From Xenopus tropicalis (Eukaryota; Chordata; Amphibia; Anura; Pipidae), in NCBI RefSeq assembly GCF_000004195.4, contig NC_030678.2, forward strand, positions 134,107,047 to 134,171,046: a stretch of 64,000 nucleotides of DNA. Direction: 5' to 3'. The first letter of the stretch is position 1, and every line of letters begins with the position of its first letter. Shown here in pieces: positions 32,694 through 45,060 of the stretch. The notes beneath the pieces were generated by a model that searched no databases, was not told where the DNA came from, and was given only the letters and a program-made list of their open reading frames with translations. The position numbers were made by a program, and so were the translations under genes.

Positions 32694-33984
32694 AGAGAGT
32701 AAAGATTAACTTGATTCTTTCAGAAACAGTACAGATTTTTTTAAATTGATTATATTTAGAAAATATCATATTTGCACAAGGTAAATCTTATATATTAATA
32801 TATATTTTCAGAGATAGAGTACATTAGCTATGCTGAGTGTACTTTAATCAATAAGGCTTTTATTAGTGGTTCATTTACCTTTTATATTATATATTAATAG
32901 TGTGGTAAAAGAAAGTGGGCAGAAGAAAGTGCTGCAACCTTGTTCTGTAGGTGCCTTGGCTTAAACATTAACCAGCTACACTGTGCTCTCTGCCCTGACT
33001 TTTATAACTGTCAAAATCATCAAGAATACACATGATTATGACAAATCCTATAAGTATCAGCTGAGAAGAAGATAGAAATCCTAAAGGACTATTGTATCTA
33101 AAAGGCAACCCCCACTCCCATTTTATTAAGAAGCCACAAACCTCATTTCCCATGTGTCTGGCCATTCCTGCAATATATCCAAATCCCTTAAAAATGAAAC
33201 AAAATAAAACTGTCCCTGACATTTGTTCAGACCCACTTTTAAATTGCTGCCAAACAAATGAAAAAGGAGTTACAGTTGACCTCTGACATGAGTCAAATTG
33301 TAGTCCATTTATAGCAAATCTCTGTATTCTATTTTTCAGCCAGTTATCAGTCTACAATCAGATGATTTCTTCTAACTGGCAACGTATGACCTGCTATGCT
33401 GCACAGTATGAGCTTTTTGTATAAAGCCAGCCACATAGCCTGCATTACATTTGCAATTTTCTTTTTTTCTAAATGACAAGATGATTCTCCAGTTTTACAA
33501 ATCGCTTTTATTATTGTCTAGATTGTTTTCTTGAATGCAAGCGCTAAGTAGCAGGCTTGCAACTCCAGCCAAATTTACTGGCTTAAAGTTCCATGAAGGT
33601 ATACTGCATAAATTATTATTACTAATATACTGTATCCTTTTCAGTTCAACAAAATGACACTTATGGCAGGAGTGAATTTTCTAGTTATCTGGAATGTAGT
33701 CACACTGGTCTCAATCCTGTATAATTATACCTATTGCTACATACAGCGAGATTTAAATTCATTGGCTTTCCTTCTTTTAACCATGCTACACTGGTAGAGA
33801 TTTAACCACTTGGACCTAGTGGGAATTCCAGTGTTACCCTAGCAGGTTGCATTCATAGCCTCATAACTAATTTCAGCAAGTAATTGGATACTAATGCCAT
33901 TGTTGTTGCCCTGCTGGGATTGCCACCATCCCACACAGAAAACGCTGTCAGGATCTATAGCCATTTTCTGTTGCTCTTCCCCTC
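32694..33984. other. Non-coding interval
   Basis: No gene recognised. The stretch 33330-33600 is complex and non-repetitive and could be unique or conserved sequence. The rest is AT-rich. Confidence 0.4.
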
Positions 33985-34157
33985 ATTCGCAGTGAAACTT
34001 CCATGAAAATTTGTCGCGAAAAAATTCATCATGCATTGAATTGGGCTCGGTCGCGTCCAAAAGGGCATGGTCGCATCAAAACTGGGTGGGGGACAAAAAA
34101 TAGACATGGACGACAAAACAAATGTGAACAGATATGGAACAGATTTGCTCATCACTA
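33985..34157. mobile_element. hAT-type MITE fragment
   Basis: Ends in acagatttgctcatcacta with ttgtcgcgaaaaaattc inside, matching the TAGTGATGAG family. No left terminus is identified. Confidence 0.5.
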
Positions 34158-34473
34158 TTGGAGATGTTCCTGTCCAATTCTTGGGCTGCCAGAAGTGCCA
34201 TCAGGGCGGCATGGACATACTACTTTTGAAGGTCCAGGTAGGGCCACCTAATACATGGGCAAAAGAGCTGTTTACCCAGGACACCTCTGTATAGGGTCTG
34301 TAGAGAGTGTCCCATGATTTTGCATATTATATAGAAAAGAAGAAAGATCCTAAATGAGGCTCAGCTCACAAATGGAGTCATTTCCCCATGATAAAATTTT
34401 TTAAAAATGCAGTCTTGAAAATGGATAAATTGACCTTCTGTTTAACAAAATTATTTGTGCGTGAATAAAAGTA
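34158..34473. other. Non-coding interval
   Basis: No gene or paired repeat is recognised in this stretch. Confidence 0.4.
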
Positions 34474-34793
34474 CAGGTATGGGATCCCTTATATGGAACC
34501 CCATTATCCAGGAAGTGTTGAATCATAGGAAGGCCATCTCCCACAGTCTGCAATTTTAGCAAATAATTCTAGTTTGTAAAAATAATTTCCTTTTTCTCTG
34601 TAATAATAAAACAGTACCTTGTACTTGATGGTAGCCAAGCTGCATGAATTCAAATTGGAGGTAAAACAATCCTATTGGGTTTTTTTAATGTTGAAATGAT
34701 TTTTAGCAAACTTAAGGTCTGGTGATGCGAATTACAGAAAAAACCTCTTGTCTAGAAAACCCAAATCAAGCCAGATAATAGATACTATACCTG
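34474..34793. mobile_element. Mariner-like MITE (CAGGTATGGGATCC family)
   Basis: Ends caggtatgggatccctta and tactatacctg, each flanked by TA (34472-34473, 34794-34795). The interior has ataaaacagtaccttgtactt as in other copies. Confidence 0.8.
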
Positions 34794-34799
34794 TACTTC

Positions 34800-35300
34800 A
34801 ATTTACTAAAAATATTTTGTATATTATTTATTAATAATTTATATAGCACCACAAATTGCTGTTCTTTACAAGGTGAGTAACACAAACAGAGGTATATGCA
34901 CTGAGAAAAAGTACTAGGGGGCAACTAAAACTCAATTGTTTTTGTGTTAAAAAAAAACGCATTTATTATGCGTCAAAATTGCGACAAATCCAAAAGTAAA
35001 AACATGCCATCAAAAAGCTGTTGAGGCCATGTAGAAGTCAATGGCAGCTGTCCTTGATTTCAACTGAAAGATCTTTCTTTGCTTTGTGGTAATAGAAGTT
35101 TTCAGTTTTTTTGGATGCTCCATTAGTTGTAAAATACCCAAAAAATTGGCATTTGTATTTTGGTTATTTTGTGGTTTTAAAGACCTCTAAAACCATGAAA
35201 ATGAGAATGTTGATAAATGGGCCTCTAGGATTGCTAGGCGTTTCAGTACACAGTTGAGATGAGGTTCCTGCCCTGAAGAGCTTGCAATATCCTTATCATG
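34800..35300 (-). mobile_element. LINE 3'-end-like fragment interrupted by a MITE
   Basis: tttatatagcaccacaaatt with gttctttacaaggtg, and later gaggttcctgccctgaagag with cttgcaat, resemble inverted LINE tails of the L2/CR1 type. Between them, 34917-35224 looks like a Harbinger-like MITE (ends ggggcaac and tgataaatgggcc) flanked by CTA on both sides. Confidence 0.45.
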
Positions 35301-35354
35301 CAGCAGTGCACAAAGCAAAACTACTGGAGTAAATATCAGTTTGTTAACGTGTTC

Positions 35355-35580
35355 ACTTATGTATGTACAGTATGTCTTTGTTTATAAAGCACTTATGTAC
35401 GCAGCGCTGTGCAGTAGAATAGATTAATACAAACAGGGGGTTATTAAGATAATAATAGATAAATACACAGTATAACAATAAATACAAATAAATACAAGAT
35501 ACAGTTGCAATAAGTTAAGAGTCAAAGACACAAAAGGATGGAGGTCCCTGCCCCGTAGAGCTCACAATCTACACTTATTC
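35355..35580 (-). mobile_element. L2/CR1-type LINE 3' end, inverted
   Basis: Closely matches 36841-37060: tttataaagcacttatgtac, ggttattaagataataatag, ggatggaggtccctgccccg. 5' truncated. Confidence 0.75.
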
Positions 35581-35689
35581 CATTGTTGTACCATAAACAG
35601 AGAATCACTAGAATCTGAGCTCATCATAAAAAGCTGTTGCTATTTTAGTCTTGCACATAAAACGGCCTAAAGATAACCATTATGCACCA

Positions 35690-36560
35690 GAGAAGTGAAT
35701 ATAACGCAGCAGTAAGGAAAGAATTTAAACTGATCTCATGGCGACCTCTTCATCATCCGAATGGTTTGTGAGTTAGAATTATTATTGATCTTTTTGAGAG
35801 CGCAATCAGGGAATGCTTTGTGTGCCTTGCCAAAGAGGGAGCAATAAACTCAGTTATTCTTCCAAAATGACGATTTGTTAACAAAACCGTTTTATTGTGC
35901 ATTCTCTAGCTTTTTGCGGGGTACTCCATTTTATCTAATTGCATTTATCAGGCGCATATCTGATTGAGAGAGTGCTCACATCTGCAATAATAGCGACAGA
36001 TTTTGTGTCTTACCTGACTTTTAACAGATGGATTTTAATAGAATATTTATTTACTGAATAAATTAATTCAAGACCGCATCTTGCTCAACAATTTGCATAA
36101 TAAGCTTTGTTTGGAGCTGATGAGCTTGGATTTTTTTCCCCCAGCAATTGGGACATTTCAGTCACAGCTGCATCAAACAATGTGTGTGGAGATTAAGCAA
36201 TTTCCTAAAGACTTGATGCAAATCTATTATGCAGCGTTAAATTATTAGAAGCGCATCATCTTTTAAAATACAAGTATTAGATCAAAGGAGCTTGTTACAG
36301 GCACGGCATAAGCCAGGATCACAAGCGTTTGTGCTTGCTTGCAGTTTAAGCATGTAAATCACTTTCTCTAACGACATAGATTGTTCTGCTATTTAACATT
36401 TTAATGTTTGCAAAATAGGAACACGAAGGCTAGAAAGAACATTATTAAAGTGTCAGCTGTTATTTTGCTTGACAGCTTGAAGTAGAATGACTTTCTCTGC
36501 GTGGCAAAATTCATAATCAACAATGGGTAAATTTGCATTACCTAAATTATTATTTCAATT
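35690..36560. promoter_or_regulatory. Strong candidate conserved non-coding cluster
   Basis: About 870 bp without any repeat hallmark. Motif-rich text includes an octamer-like gatgcaaatc (36217), tttgcataataagc (36091), cagctgcatcaaac (36165), ggcgcatatctgattg and many TAAT/ATTA cores. This density of transcription-factor-like words in complex sequence is typical of developmental enhancers in vertebrate gene deserts. Conservation and activity are inferred only. Confidence 0.4.
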
Positions 36561-36654
36561 GTAAAATATCATTATTTGACTATTTAATCAAGATTTCCCA
36601 GCATATCAAACTAATGTACGAGAAGGTATTGCCCAAACCTTTGACACTTTTCTC

Positions 36655-36772
36655 TAAAGTGCAGTACTCCAGTACAGGTATGGGATCCGTTATAAACCTT
36701 TTATTCAGAGCTTTCTGGATAATAAGTTTCCAGATAATTGATCCCATACCTGTACTGGAATACTGCACTTTA
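36655..36772. repeat. 118-bp hairpin of mariner-like MITE ends
   Basis: Outer arms (36655-36686 and 36741-36772) are inverse complements over 32 bp with one mismatch and include caggtatgggatc. A looser inner stem follows. It is a palindromic short derivative of the mariner-like MITE, with the inverted repeat extending beyond the usual TA boundary. Confidence 0.85.
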
Positions 36773-36837
36773 AAAAATGCCAAAAAGAAGACTGTCTCCC
36801 CAAATAATTTTCTTTTTACTCTGTAATAATAAAACAG

Positions 36838-38301
36838 GATGTATGTATGTATATCTTTATTTATAAAGCGCTACTTATGTACCCAGCGCTGTACAGTTCA
36901 ATACATTAATTCAAACAGGGGATTATTAAGATAATAATAGATAAATACAAAGTACAACAATAAATACAGATAGATACAAGATAAATACAGTTGCAATAAG
37001 TTAAGAGCCAAAGACACAAGAGGATGGAGGTCCCTGCCCCGTAGAGCTTACAATCTATATGGGAGGGTAACTTACAGACACAAATAGGCAAATATAAGTG
37101 CTGTAGGTCACAGTGGGTGACATTACAATATAAGTGCTGATTCCCAGATCCGGTGCTGGGTGAGTGCTCCAAAAGGTAGTCTTTTAGTTTGGTTTTAAAA
37201 AGACTGGGGGAGGATTCTCTCCGGAGGAAATCAGGGAGGGCATTCCAAGTGTAAGGGGCAGCAACGCAGAAAGGTTTAAGGCAGGAAACCACAGTAGTAG
37301 TGGGGGGCGGAACCAAACGATTGCTGTGCGAGGAACAAAGGTGTCGGCCAGGAACGTACAGAGACACAAGGGAAGAGATGTAGTGAGGAGCAGAGGAATG
37401 GAGGGCTTTGAAGGTTAAGAGAAGGAGTTTGTAAGATATTCTTTGTTTATTAGGAAGCCACGATAAGGCCTTTAGCAGGGGAAGGGCCTGAACTCTCCTG
37501 GATGAGAAGAGGAGAATTCTGGCAGCAGTATTTAATATAGACTGTAGGGGGGAAAGATTGGAGTTAGGGAGACCGGTTAGTAGCAGGATACAGTAGTCCA
37601 GTCAGGATAGGATGAGCGCGTGCATGAGCAGCCTAGCTGTTGCAGTAGAAAGAAAGGGATGGATTTTGGCAATATTGCGTAAGAAAAAGTGACAGGTTTT
37701 GACAGTGGTGTTAATGTGGTCAGAAAAGGAGAGACTGCAGTCAAAGATCACCCCTAAAAAACGCGCCAAATCAACAGGGTTGATGAGGGTGCCATCAATA
37801 GAGATAGAAAAGGGGGGGGGGGTAGGACCAGGCTTAGGCGGAAAGATCATTAGTTCAGTTTTTGTTAGGTTCAGTTTGAGGTGGCGTTGGTTCATCCAAT
37901 TAGAGATAGCCAGGAGGCAGTTAGAGATTTGACTCTCAGTTACACTGTTAACGAAGGGGTCGACAAATAAATTTGGATATCATCAGCATACAGATGGTAT
38001 TTAAAGCCGAATGAACGGATAAGATCTCCCAAGGACAGCGTGTAAAGGGAGAACAACAACGGCCTAAGTACAGAGCCTTGGGGTACCCCCACATTAAGTA
38101 CAGAGCCTTGGGGTACCCCCACATTAAGAGGAACTGGAGATGAGGTTTTATTAGCATAGGAGACAGTGAATGAACGGTTAGAGAGATAAGAAGCAATCCA
38201 GGATGCAGCCTGACTACGGAGACCAATCGAATGCAGAATTTGCATCAGGAGGGAGTATCAAACACAGCCAATAGATCTAGGAGGATTGGATAGATAGAAA
38301 A
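36838..38301 (-). pseudogene. L2/CR1-superfamily LINE, 5' truncated, frameshifted
   Basis: Minus-strand remnants of a non-LTR reverse transcriptase. Order: [19 protein letters not shown] (duplicated), PLLFSLY, catalytic YADD ([11 protein letters not shown], near 38000), then after a frameshift KLNLTKTELM, FLGVIFDCSLSF and TARLLMHALI. The conserved C-terminal module follows (APYTWNALPDFLRR, FKTKLKDYL, about 37180-37270). The 3' end is a (catacata)-type tail at 36838-36850. Everything 5' of the RT palm is missing. Frameshifts and the duplication make it inactive. Confidence 0.88.
38065..38124. repeat. 30-bp tandem duplication within LINE RT
   Basis: Positions 38065-38094 are repeated exactly at 38095-38124. 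The duplication is in frame and repeats [10 protein letters not shown] of the RT domain (motif B region). Confidence 0.95.
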
Positions 38302-38372
38302 GTGACCTTTGTATTTGATCATAACTAAAATGTAATGAATACTTTTTGGAAGCAAAACAATCCTATTGGGTT

Positions 38373-38974
38373 TTAAGGACATGTGAACACCCCAAAAATT
38401 TTTTTTGCCAAATAATAGAAAACTAATGATGCTAAGCTGATGCAATGCAATGATTTGGCGCACATATGACAGAAGAGGTACGGGGACATGTGTCAGCATT
38501 TGATGCAGGCTGTGCCTAACCTGCTCATGACAGGCCTGCTGTAGAGGACTGAGAAACAGTGCGGCCAGTCCAGAAAGGTTCACTTTAAATTAGCAAGTGA
38601 ATATCTCCTAAACAATATATTTTTTTCTAATGCTTCTGTTGGCACAAAAAAAGCCATATATACATGTTATTATAAAGGTGACCCAGACCTTTAACTCCTG
38701 GTTGTGACTTTTTAAACAGTGTTGCAAAGGTCAGTCTCCTCCAGCAAGTCAAGTCTGTCAGTCTGCTGCCTGTGTTACATTGTTTCAACAGTCAGAGTCA
38801 CCAGGGCAGAGAATAGAAAAGGCAAACACTGCTTTTTATAGCAATAATATATACAAATAACTTAAAAACCATCACAAATTGGTAATGAATGTATATTTTA
38901 ATGTTGCTTAGAATTATGCTTTCTTTAATTAGGCAAAAAATAATAATAATTTTTTGGGCTGACATGTCCTTTAA
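38373..38974. mobile_element. T2-type MITE (TTAAAGGACATGT family)
   Basis: Left end ttaaggacatgtgaacacc, right end gggctgacatgtcctttaa, with TTAA at 38373-38376 and 38971-38974. It is inserted between cctattgggtt and aataattttt of the mariner-like MITE. Confidence 0.78.
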
Positions 38975-39040
38975 ATAATTTTTATTAGATTTAAGGTATG
39001 GAAATCCAAATTATGGGAAGATCCCTAACTTAGAAAACCC

Positions 39041-40440
39041 TAAAAATAATATCAAAATGTAAAACAGAAAATAACATAACAGATTGATAATGATCGATAC
39101 AGAAGGTAAATACAGTTTTATTCATGAGAGTTTACAATATAGAAACCTTAGAAAGTAAGTGCCACTGGGACAATGCCTGATGCGACATGTTGGTCTTAAA
39201 TAAAGATAAAAAATGTGCCATAAGTAAGGCCATGTATAATGAAATCTTCCATATAATTTGAATAGGAATGTAATTGCTGGATAGACTGCTTTGCCCATAT
39301 CAAAGGAACAACATTCTGCAATCATATTACAACCTAAGAAAGAACCAGATTTGATCTGTTATTGGGAACAGTCCCATTTAATTCTCTTAGACATTACTCA
39401 GTCAGACTTTAAAATACTCCTTTTGACTGGCATGAAAAGTCAAATCAATTAATGTAGTGTGAATAAGGCCTTAAATGCAAACAGATACAATTCACAGTAG
39501 TACAATATACAGCATATACCAAGCTATCCAAAGCCCATACAATATAACAAATCCAAACAAGTCCCAGTTTTAGATTTAGAAAATTATCTGTGTCGTAGAA
39601 CCTCTAAATGTGTTCAGTCTTCATGGACTTGTGGGGTGCAGGGCAATGTTGGCAGGCTGTAAGAAAATCTTTAAAAAGAAAAAAAAAAGAACATAAATGC
39701 CTAAAGCATGGATGTACAACCTCCATAATTGCATGACCTCTGCTGTCCTGATAGATATAAACAGTCAGTGGGGTTTGTGATTGGTAATAGTTTAATCACA
39801 AGCAAGCAAGAAGCAGGTTTCAAATCCCTGATGTAAATACTAAAAATATCTGACAAAGATTTGACAGTCTAATAATATATTACATTTTAGACATGTTTCT
39901 GGCCAAGTGTCGTCTTCTAGTGAAGCAATACCTTAGCTGAGCTGCCTACAACCTGCCCAGTCAATCTCATACAACTAGAATTACGTATTGCAAGAGGCAT
40001 ACACTGCAGCGCCTGCTTAAAGCAGTTTATTCTGTCAGAATCAGAAATTTGTGTCAAAGCATCTGAAACTTGAGATGATTGTTAGAGGGCACTGGCAAAC
40101 TGCTTAAGGGCATAAGAAAATAACAGCATCCAAGTGCCCTAGGACATAACTCACCTTAACCTTTGTGGTCACAGCTCAATAATAGACTTGTAGGCACAAA
40201 CTGACTATATATCAACTAAGCAGTGCAAATCAATAATCCAATGTTCCAGTGACAAACTAGATAATTTAAGACTGTGTACCAAAAGATGTCGAATATAGCA
40301 TGCATCAGTCATTAATTGATGCATAGATATTTATTGTATATACAGGAGAGATATAATCATACCATTCATATGGTATATAGAAAAGTGAAACCAGCCTTGC
40401 TAACCGCTGTCAATAATCAAGTGGTTTTTAATTGTTAATT
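39041..40440. other. Non-coding interval
   Basis: No gene recognised. Complex AT-rich sequence without paired termini. Confidence 0.45.
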
Positions 40441-40580
40441 ATCATTATTACTTTTATTTATAAAGTTCCACAAATTCCACAGTGCTGAGCATAAGGGTAC
40501 AGAATGACTAACAGAAAGGCAAACTGATACATCAGCAAATGAGGGCACTCCCCGCAGGGGCTTACAATCAATTGGGGCAA
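40441..40580 (-). mobile_element. L2-like LINE 3' fragment, inverted
   Basis: tttatttataaagttccaca, cacagtgctgagcataaggg and cgcaggggcttacaatca follow the layout of LINE tails in this window but form a diverged subfamily. Confidence 0.5.
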
Positions 40581-40662
40581 GGATAAGTAAGACACATTGT
40601 ATAAAATAGGTAGCTGTGTGGGGACATTTGTGCTAAAGAAATATTAGTTCTGAATTACAATA

Positions 40663-40929
40663 CAGGTACCTGTTATCCAGAATGCTTGGGGCATGGGGTT
40701 TCCAGTTAAGGGATATATTTTGGATCTCCATACTTCTAAGCCTGCTAAAACAAAATCATTTAAACATTAAATAAACCCAATAGGATTGTTTTGCCTCTAA
40801 TAAGGATTATTTATATCTTAGTTGGGATCAAGAACAAGGTACTGTTTTATTATTACAGAGAATATGGAATGTATGGGAGACAGTCTTCCCGTAATTCTGA
40901 GCTTTCTGGATAATGGGTTTCCATACCTG
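40663..40929. mobile_element. Mariner-like MITE
   Basis: Ends caggtacctgttatcc and ggtttccatacctg within TA dinucleotides (40661-40662, 40930-40931). The interior acaaggtactgttttatta is shared with other copies. Confidence 0.78.
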
Positions 40930-42507
40930 TAATATGTATTCTAAGAAAAAATATAACACATAAAGCTTAACAACATATTATTAAAGCAGTCTTTCTGGGT
41001 CACAGCTAGGAGAATGTGACTTCATAATCCTTTCTTTGACTTTGGTTGAACGAGTTACAACATGCCAAGAATGCAATCAATTTTGATAAATGAACCTATA
41101 CTAAAAGCTTGGTTTTCCATCCAAGTGAAACACTTTTTCCCAAATTTGGTATTAAATCAGGTTCACTTGATACTTATCAACATATGTGTGCTGAAAATGT
41201 TACATGTTATAATTTTTTCAAGACTTATATTAAATTGTTTCTATGTAGAAATTAAGGTTTTGGCCAAAATGTTTTAGGCTAGCAGGGGGGAAACCGCTGT
41301 GTTTGCCTTTGTTTAACTGAGAGATCCACAGAATGCAGAGGGTGTAGAGACTACTATTACAAGTAATGACTATTATAATAGCTTATATATTATTGCACTT
41401 AAAAGATAGATGCCCCCTGCCTTAACTGTCACTGTGTTATATATGTGAAGATATGGAGTAGTAGAATTATTTTAGATATTCTCTCTACCTTGATGCAGGC
41501 CCTTGGGTTCTCAGATACGGTTATGGAAAAGAATGAAAGTAATGGACTGGGAAACAGCACAGGCTAGAGCAATTGTAGCTGTGAAATGAATAATTAATTG
41601 TCGATCCTAACCATTATTCATATGCCATCATTACCATGCCATTCACAGAAATTAAAAGAATTAATCATAAGATGACTTGAACAAGACTTGGTTAATGTCC
41701 CCACGACAAATGAGAGAATTGAATAACCTTTATAAGTGTAGTGCTTTAGCGTAAAGATAGGCAAGTGTAGTATTTAAGCATCCATACCCTGTCACAATAT
41801 TTTTTTTCTAATCAAATAGGAGCACCCAGAATAAAAAATGAAAAAAAAAAGTGTTACTAACTGAAGATCTGGTGTTTTCTGAGGGGGCAATGCTAAATTT
41901 GTACCACATACAGTTTGGAACTCTAGCCGAAAAGCTGTGTCTTGTCTCACTTGGCCAAAAAAACCTTTCCCACAATGCAGCTGGGTGCTTTTCATGCTTT
42001 TTGGCAAACGCCAAAGGACTTCTTGTACCACCATGCATCACATGCCCACTTTACGCAGAGCTTTTTATAAGCAGTATTGCATGCCAATGTTTAGTGGTAT
42101 CTCCCTTCTGATATTGTCTAGCATAAAGAACAGTAGCATAAAAAATATAATATATTAAAGTGTTGTTTCAGTATAGAATTTGTTATTTGAGAAATGAAAA
42201 CATTGGTCCAAGGTCTGAATAATCAGCTTAGAAAAAGGAACTGAAATGTTTTGAAAGCTTAATCACAGCAGTTGCTGTGTACGGACTCTTTTTGGGGGGA
42301 ATCTACAAAAGTGGAGTAAAGTGAAAATAGAGTAAAAGATATTACTAGAGTTAAAAATATGTTTGCTAACAATTAACACAATAAATTGGACTGAAATTTT
42401 ATTATGCCTATTGTTTAAATTTTAAAAAATCCATATTTTCCTATTTTTTAATAGGGTGCTCTGAACAAATTGCCCTATCTACTTTTGAACACACACCCCT
42501 ACCTTCT
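40930..42507. other. Non-coding interval with possible conserved stretch
   Basis: No gene recognised. At 41560-41720, ataattaattgtcgatcc and aattaatcataagatgact form a homeodomain-core-rich, non-repetitive patch that could be a conserved element. Confidence 0.35.
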
Positions 42508-43153
42508 TTAAAGGACATGTTAAGCCTACATTTACATACAATGTATATCAGTTGGGCACGTCTCCCCCACCCAAATGGCATTATTTGTACTGCATGTATC
42601 CCCTCCGCTTGCCAGCACCATCACATTTTCTTAAACCAAATAGCAGCTTTCACCCGGTGGCCATTTTTCCTCTGATACATAATCAGTTACATTTAAATCT
42701 GCAAACAGCATACACACACACAGACCCTTATTCAGCATACATTTCATCAAGAATACAGGCTTACACAGGCACAACTGTCACTAATAAAAGTTCTGCTTTG
42801 TTTGAGCACTGTAATGGTAAAGCTGAGCTCAGGAGAAAATAACTGAAGCAGACAGCTTGAGCTGAGTTTCTATGGGAACCCGCAATTCCATCTCTTCACT
42901 GGCTGCTAGACTGGGGGTGTGTTTAGTAATCTGAGCTTAGAACAACTGAGCATGCCCACAAGCCAACAGCCAAAGCAAATTCCTGAGGGAGGGGGCCGAG
43001 TGGGTTACAGGAGGAGAAGGAAATCTAAGTGATTAAGATGATGTTGCAGCCTTACTATTAACCTCTGGGCAACCAGTGTGACAGGTATTGAAAGATTTCA
43101 AAGAGGCTGTTCACTGATTAAATTTTTGTGTGTGGGGTTTACATGTCCTTTAA
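42508..43153. mobile_element. T2-type MITE (TTAAAGGACATGT family)
   Basis: TTAA at 42508-42511 and 43150-43153. Termini ttaaaggacatgttaagcc and ggtttacatgtcctttaa are inverse complements. Non-coding. Confidence 0.85.
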
Positions 43154-44822
43154 GCAGCAACCTTTATGAAGCTCATTATCAGGGGCTTGTCAGTGGATGG
43201 GTAAGTGGTTTTATCTGCTTCTGTGGGATCAGAAAGTGGCAGCAAGTGCCTAAGTACAACTGGCTTTATATTCATGTTTAGTTCCAGAAATAACTGAAAC
43301 TATAGATATTTCTTAATCAAAACAATAGGCAAAAAAGTGTATTTATCACATGCCCAATTTGTTTAGCTAATGTTAGAAAGGGGTTTAAACTATCCCTTTA
43401 ATGCATTTATAATCTAAGTTAGCCAATAAAGGTATCACATTGGACTAAGCTTTTATATAACACTGATACTTTTCCAAAGCCACGTGATCTGGTTTATTAT
43501 CAAATCTTTCTTTTAAAATACATTCAATGAAGGAAGGCCATTGTTAAGATGCACTATAGTTGGAGGAAGAAATAGGTTCTGGTTTCTTGCTCACTCACGT
43601 TGATTTTTTTCATGCGATATAGTGTTATTGATAAAAACAGAACATTTTCTAATGCACTTAATTTGGGCTGACTAAAAGGTTATAGGGAGAAGTAAAAGCT
43701 CTAAAAAGCTAAAAAATCATCTTAAAAGTGTCAGCAGGAAACCACTACCAAAGTGCTTATAGATGGAGGACAAAATATATTTCCCAGAATTCCCTGAATC
43801 AATTACTTTCTCTGCAAGCAAGCAGCCTGAAACCAGGAAGAAAGATGGTAGCTATCATTGACATTTATGGTAAGATACTGCTTTATTAAAGCCAGAAAAA
43901 CTTACTCAGCTGCATACTTCCTATTTATATAGCTGTAAACATATATTCATTTTGTCAATCAGCTCAATAGAACATCTAGTTGAAAGACAAATACTGACAG
44001 AATTGCAGCCCTAAGGTTGCCAATAAAGGAAGCATATCATTAGAACTTACAATTGTTAGAGTGTTCCAATCATTATGTTCACAATGCAGAACTTAATAAT
44101 AGCCAGTAAAGGTTAACAGAGCAAAGATCAGTTATAAACCTTTCAGGTTGGATGGGAGGAAGTCATGAAGATTCATAGAGTGATCTACAGAGTGTAAACT
44201 GATTAGCAACATACCGAATAGCTAACTACCCATGTGATACTCATTAAGATGACAAGTCACAGCAATAAAACATCTCTGATAAATACTGTATAGAAACCGA
44301 CACTGTACTGTCAGTAGACACACATTCATTGCCTTTAGTAAATTATGTTCCTGCATAGATTGTATTGCACTGTATAAATTAGTAAAGGAGTGAGAAGGAA
44401 AGGGTATAAAACATAGCCTTAACCATAAGTTTCACTATACTATTATACAAGTGCAAACCTATAGTTAAATAGAGTGTTGTGTGTGTGCTCCAGCAACTCA
44501 CTTTAGAACATTTTTCATGTGACTCTTGATTTCAGGATGGGCACTCATGGAGTTTGGTGGAGAAAAGATTATATATATATATTGTATTTTCCACCAGGGT
44601 TAAAGGTGGGATACAAGTAGCATTGGGAAAAATTGGTTTTGCAACAGCTAATGCTGATTTAATCTTAGTGGCTTAGATAAATAAGAAGGAGTAAATGGAG
44701 GGTGAGTAGGATAGGTCCTCCATTCTGTACTTTGTTTAGTATTTTCAGTTGGCCAGCTGGGGTAGCTGTCTGATTAAGCTGCAGGTGAGCAGCAAATAAA
44801 AGAGTTCTGGGATTACAGAGGT
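43154..44822. other. Non-coding interval
   Basis: No gene recognised. AT-rich complex sequence with a short (ta)n at about 44572-44582. Confidence 0.45.
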
Positions 44823-44846
44823 GGGGGGGGGGGGGGGGGGGGGGGT
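44823..44846. repeat. Poly(G) tract
   Basis: An uninterrupted G run of about 24 bp. It sits at the edge of a block (44850-45060) in which cagagaagtgt and tctcagarcaggg phrases occur twice, suggesting a small duplication. Confidence 0.85.
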
Positions 44847-45060
44847 GATTCACAGAGAAGTGTTGGCTGACAGAGTGGTGTTCACTCTCAGAGCAGGGAA
44901 CAGGGCAGGAACCAGTGGGACTCGGAGTGCTGCCTGCCATTGCAAGGAGAAGAGGGAGTTATAACCAAGGGCCAGGAGTCACCCAGAGAAGTGTGTTCAA
45001 TCTCAGAACAGGGCACAGGCAAGAAGGCTGCCAGAGGGGCTGGGGGAACAGCAGCAGCAT

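Larger units (their letters stand above)
36773..39040. mobile_element. Mariner-like MITE split by a LINE and a T2 MITE
   Basis: MITE text at 36785-36837 (gactgtctcccc, ctgtaataataaaacag) resumes at about 38302 (tttgatcataactaaaatg), continues to the words aatcctattggg (38359-38370), and resumes again at 38975-39035 (ttaaggtatggaaatcc). Two younger insertions therefore lie inside one MITE copy. Confidence 0.7.
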
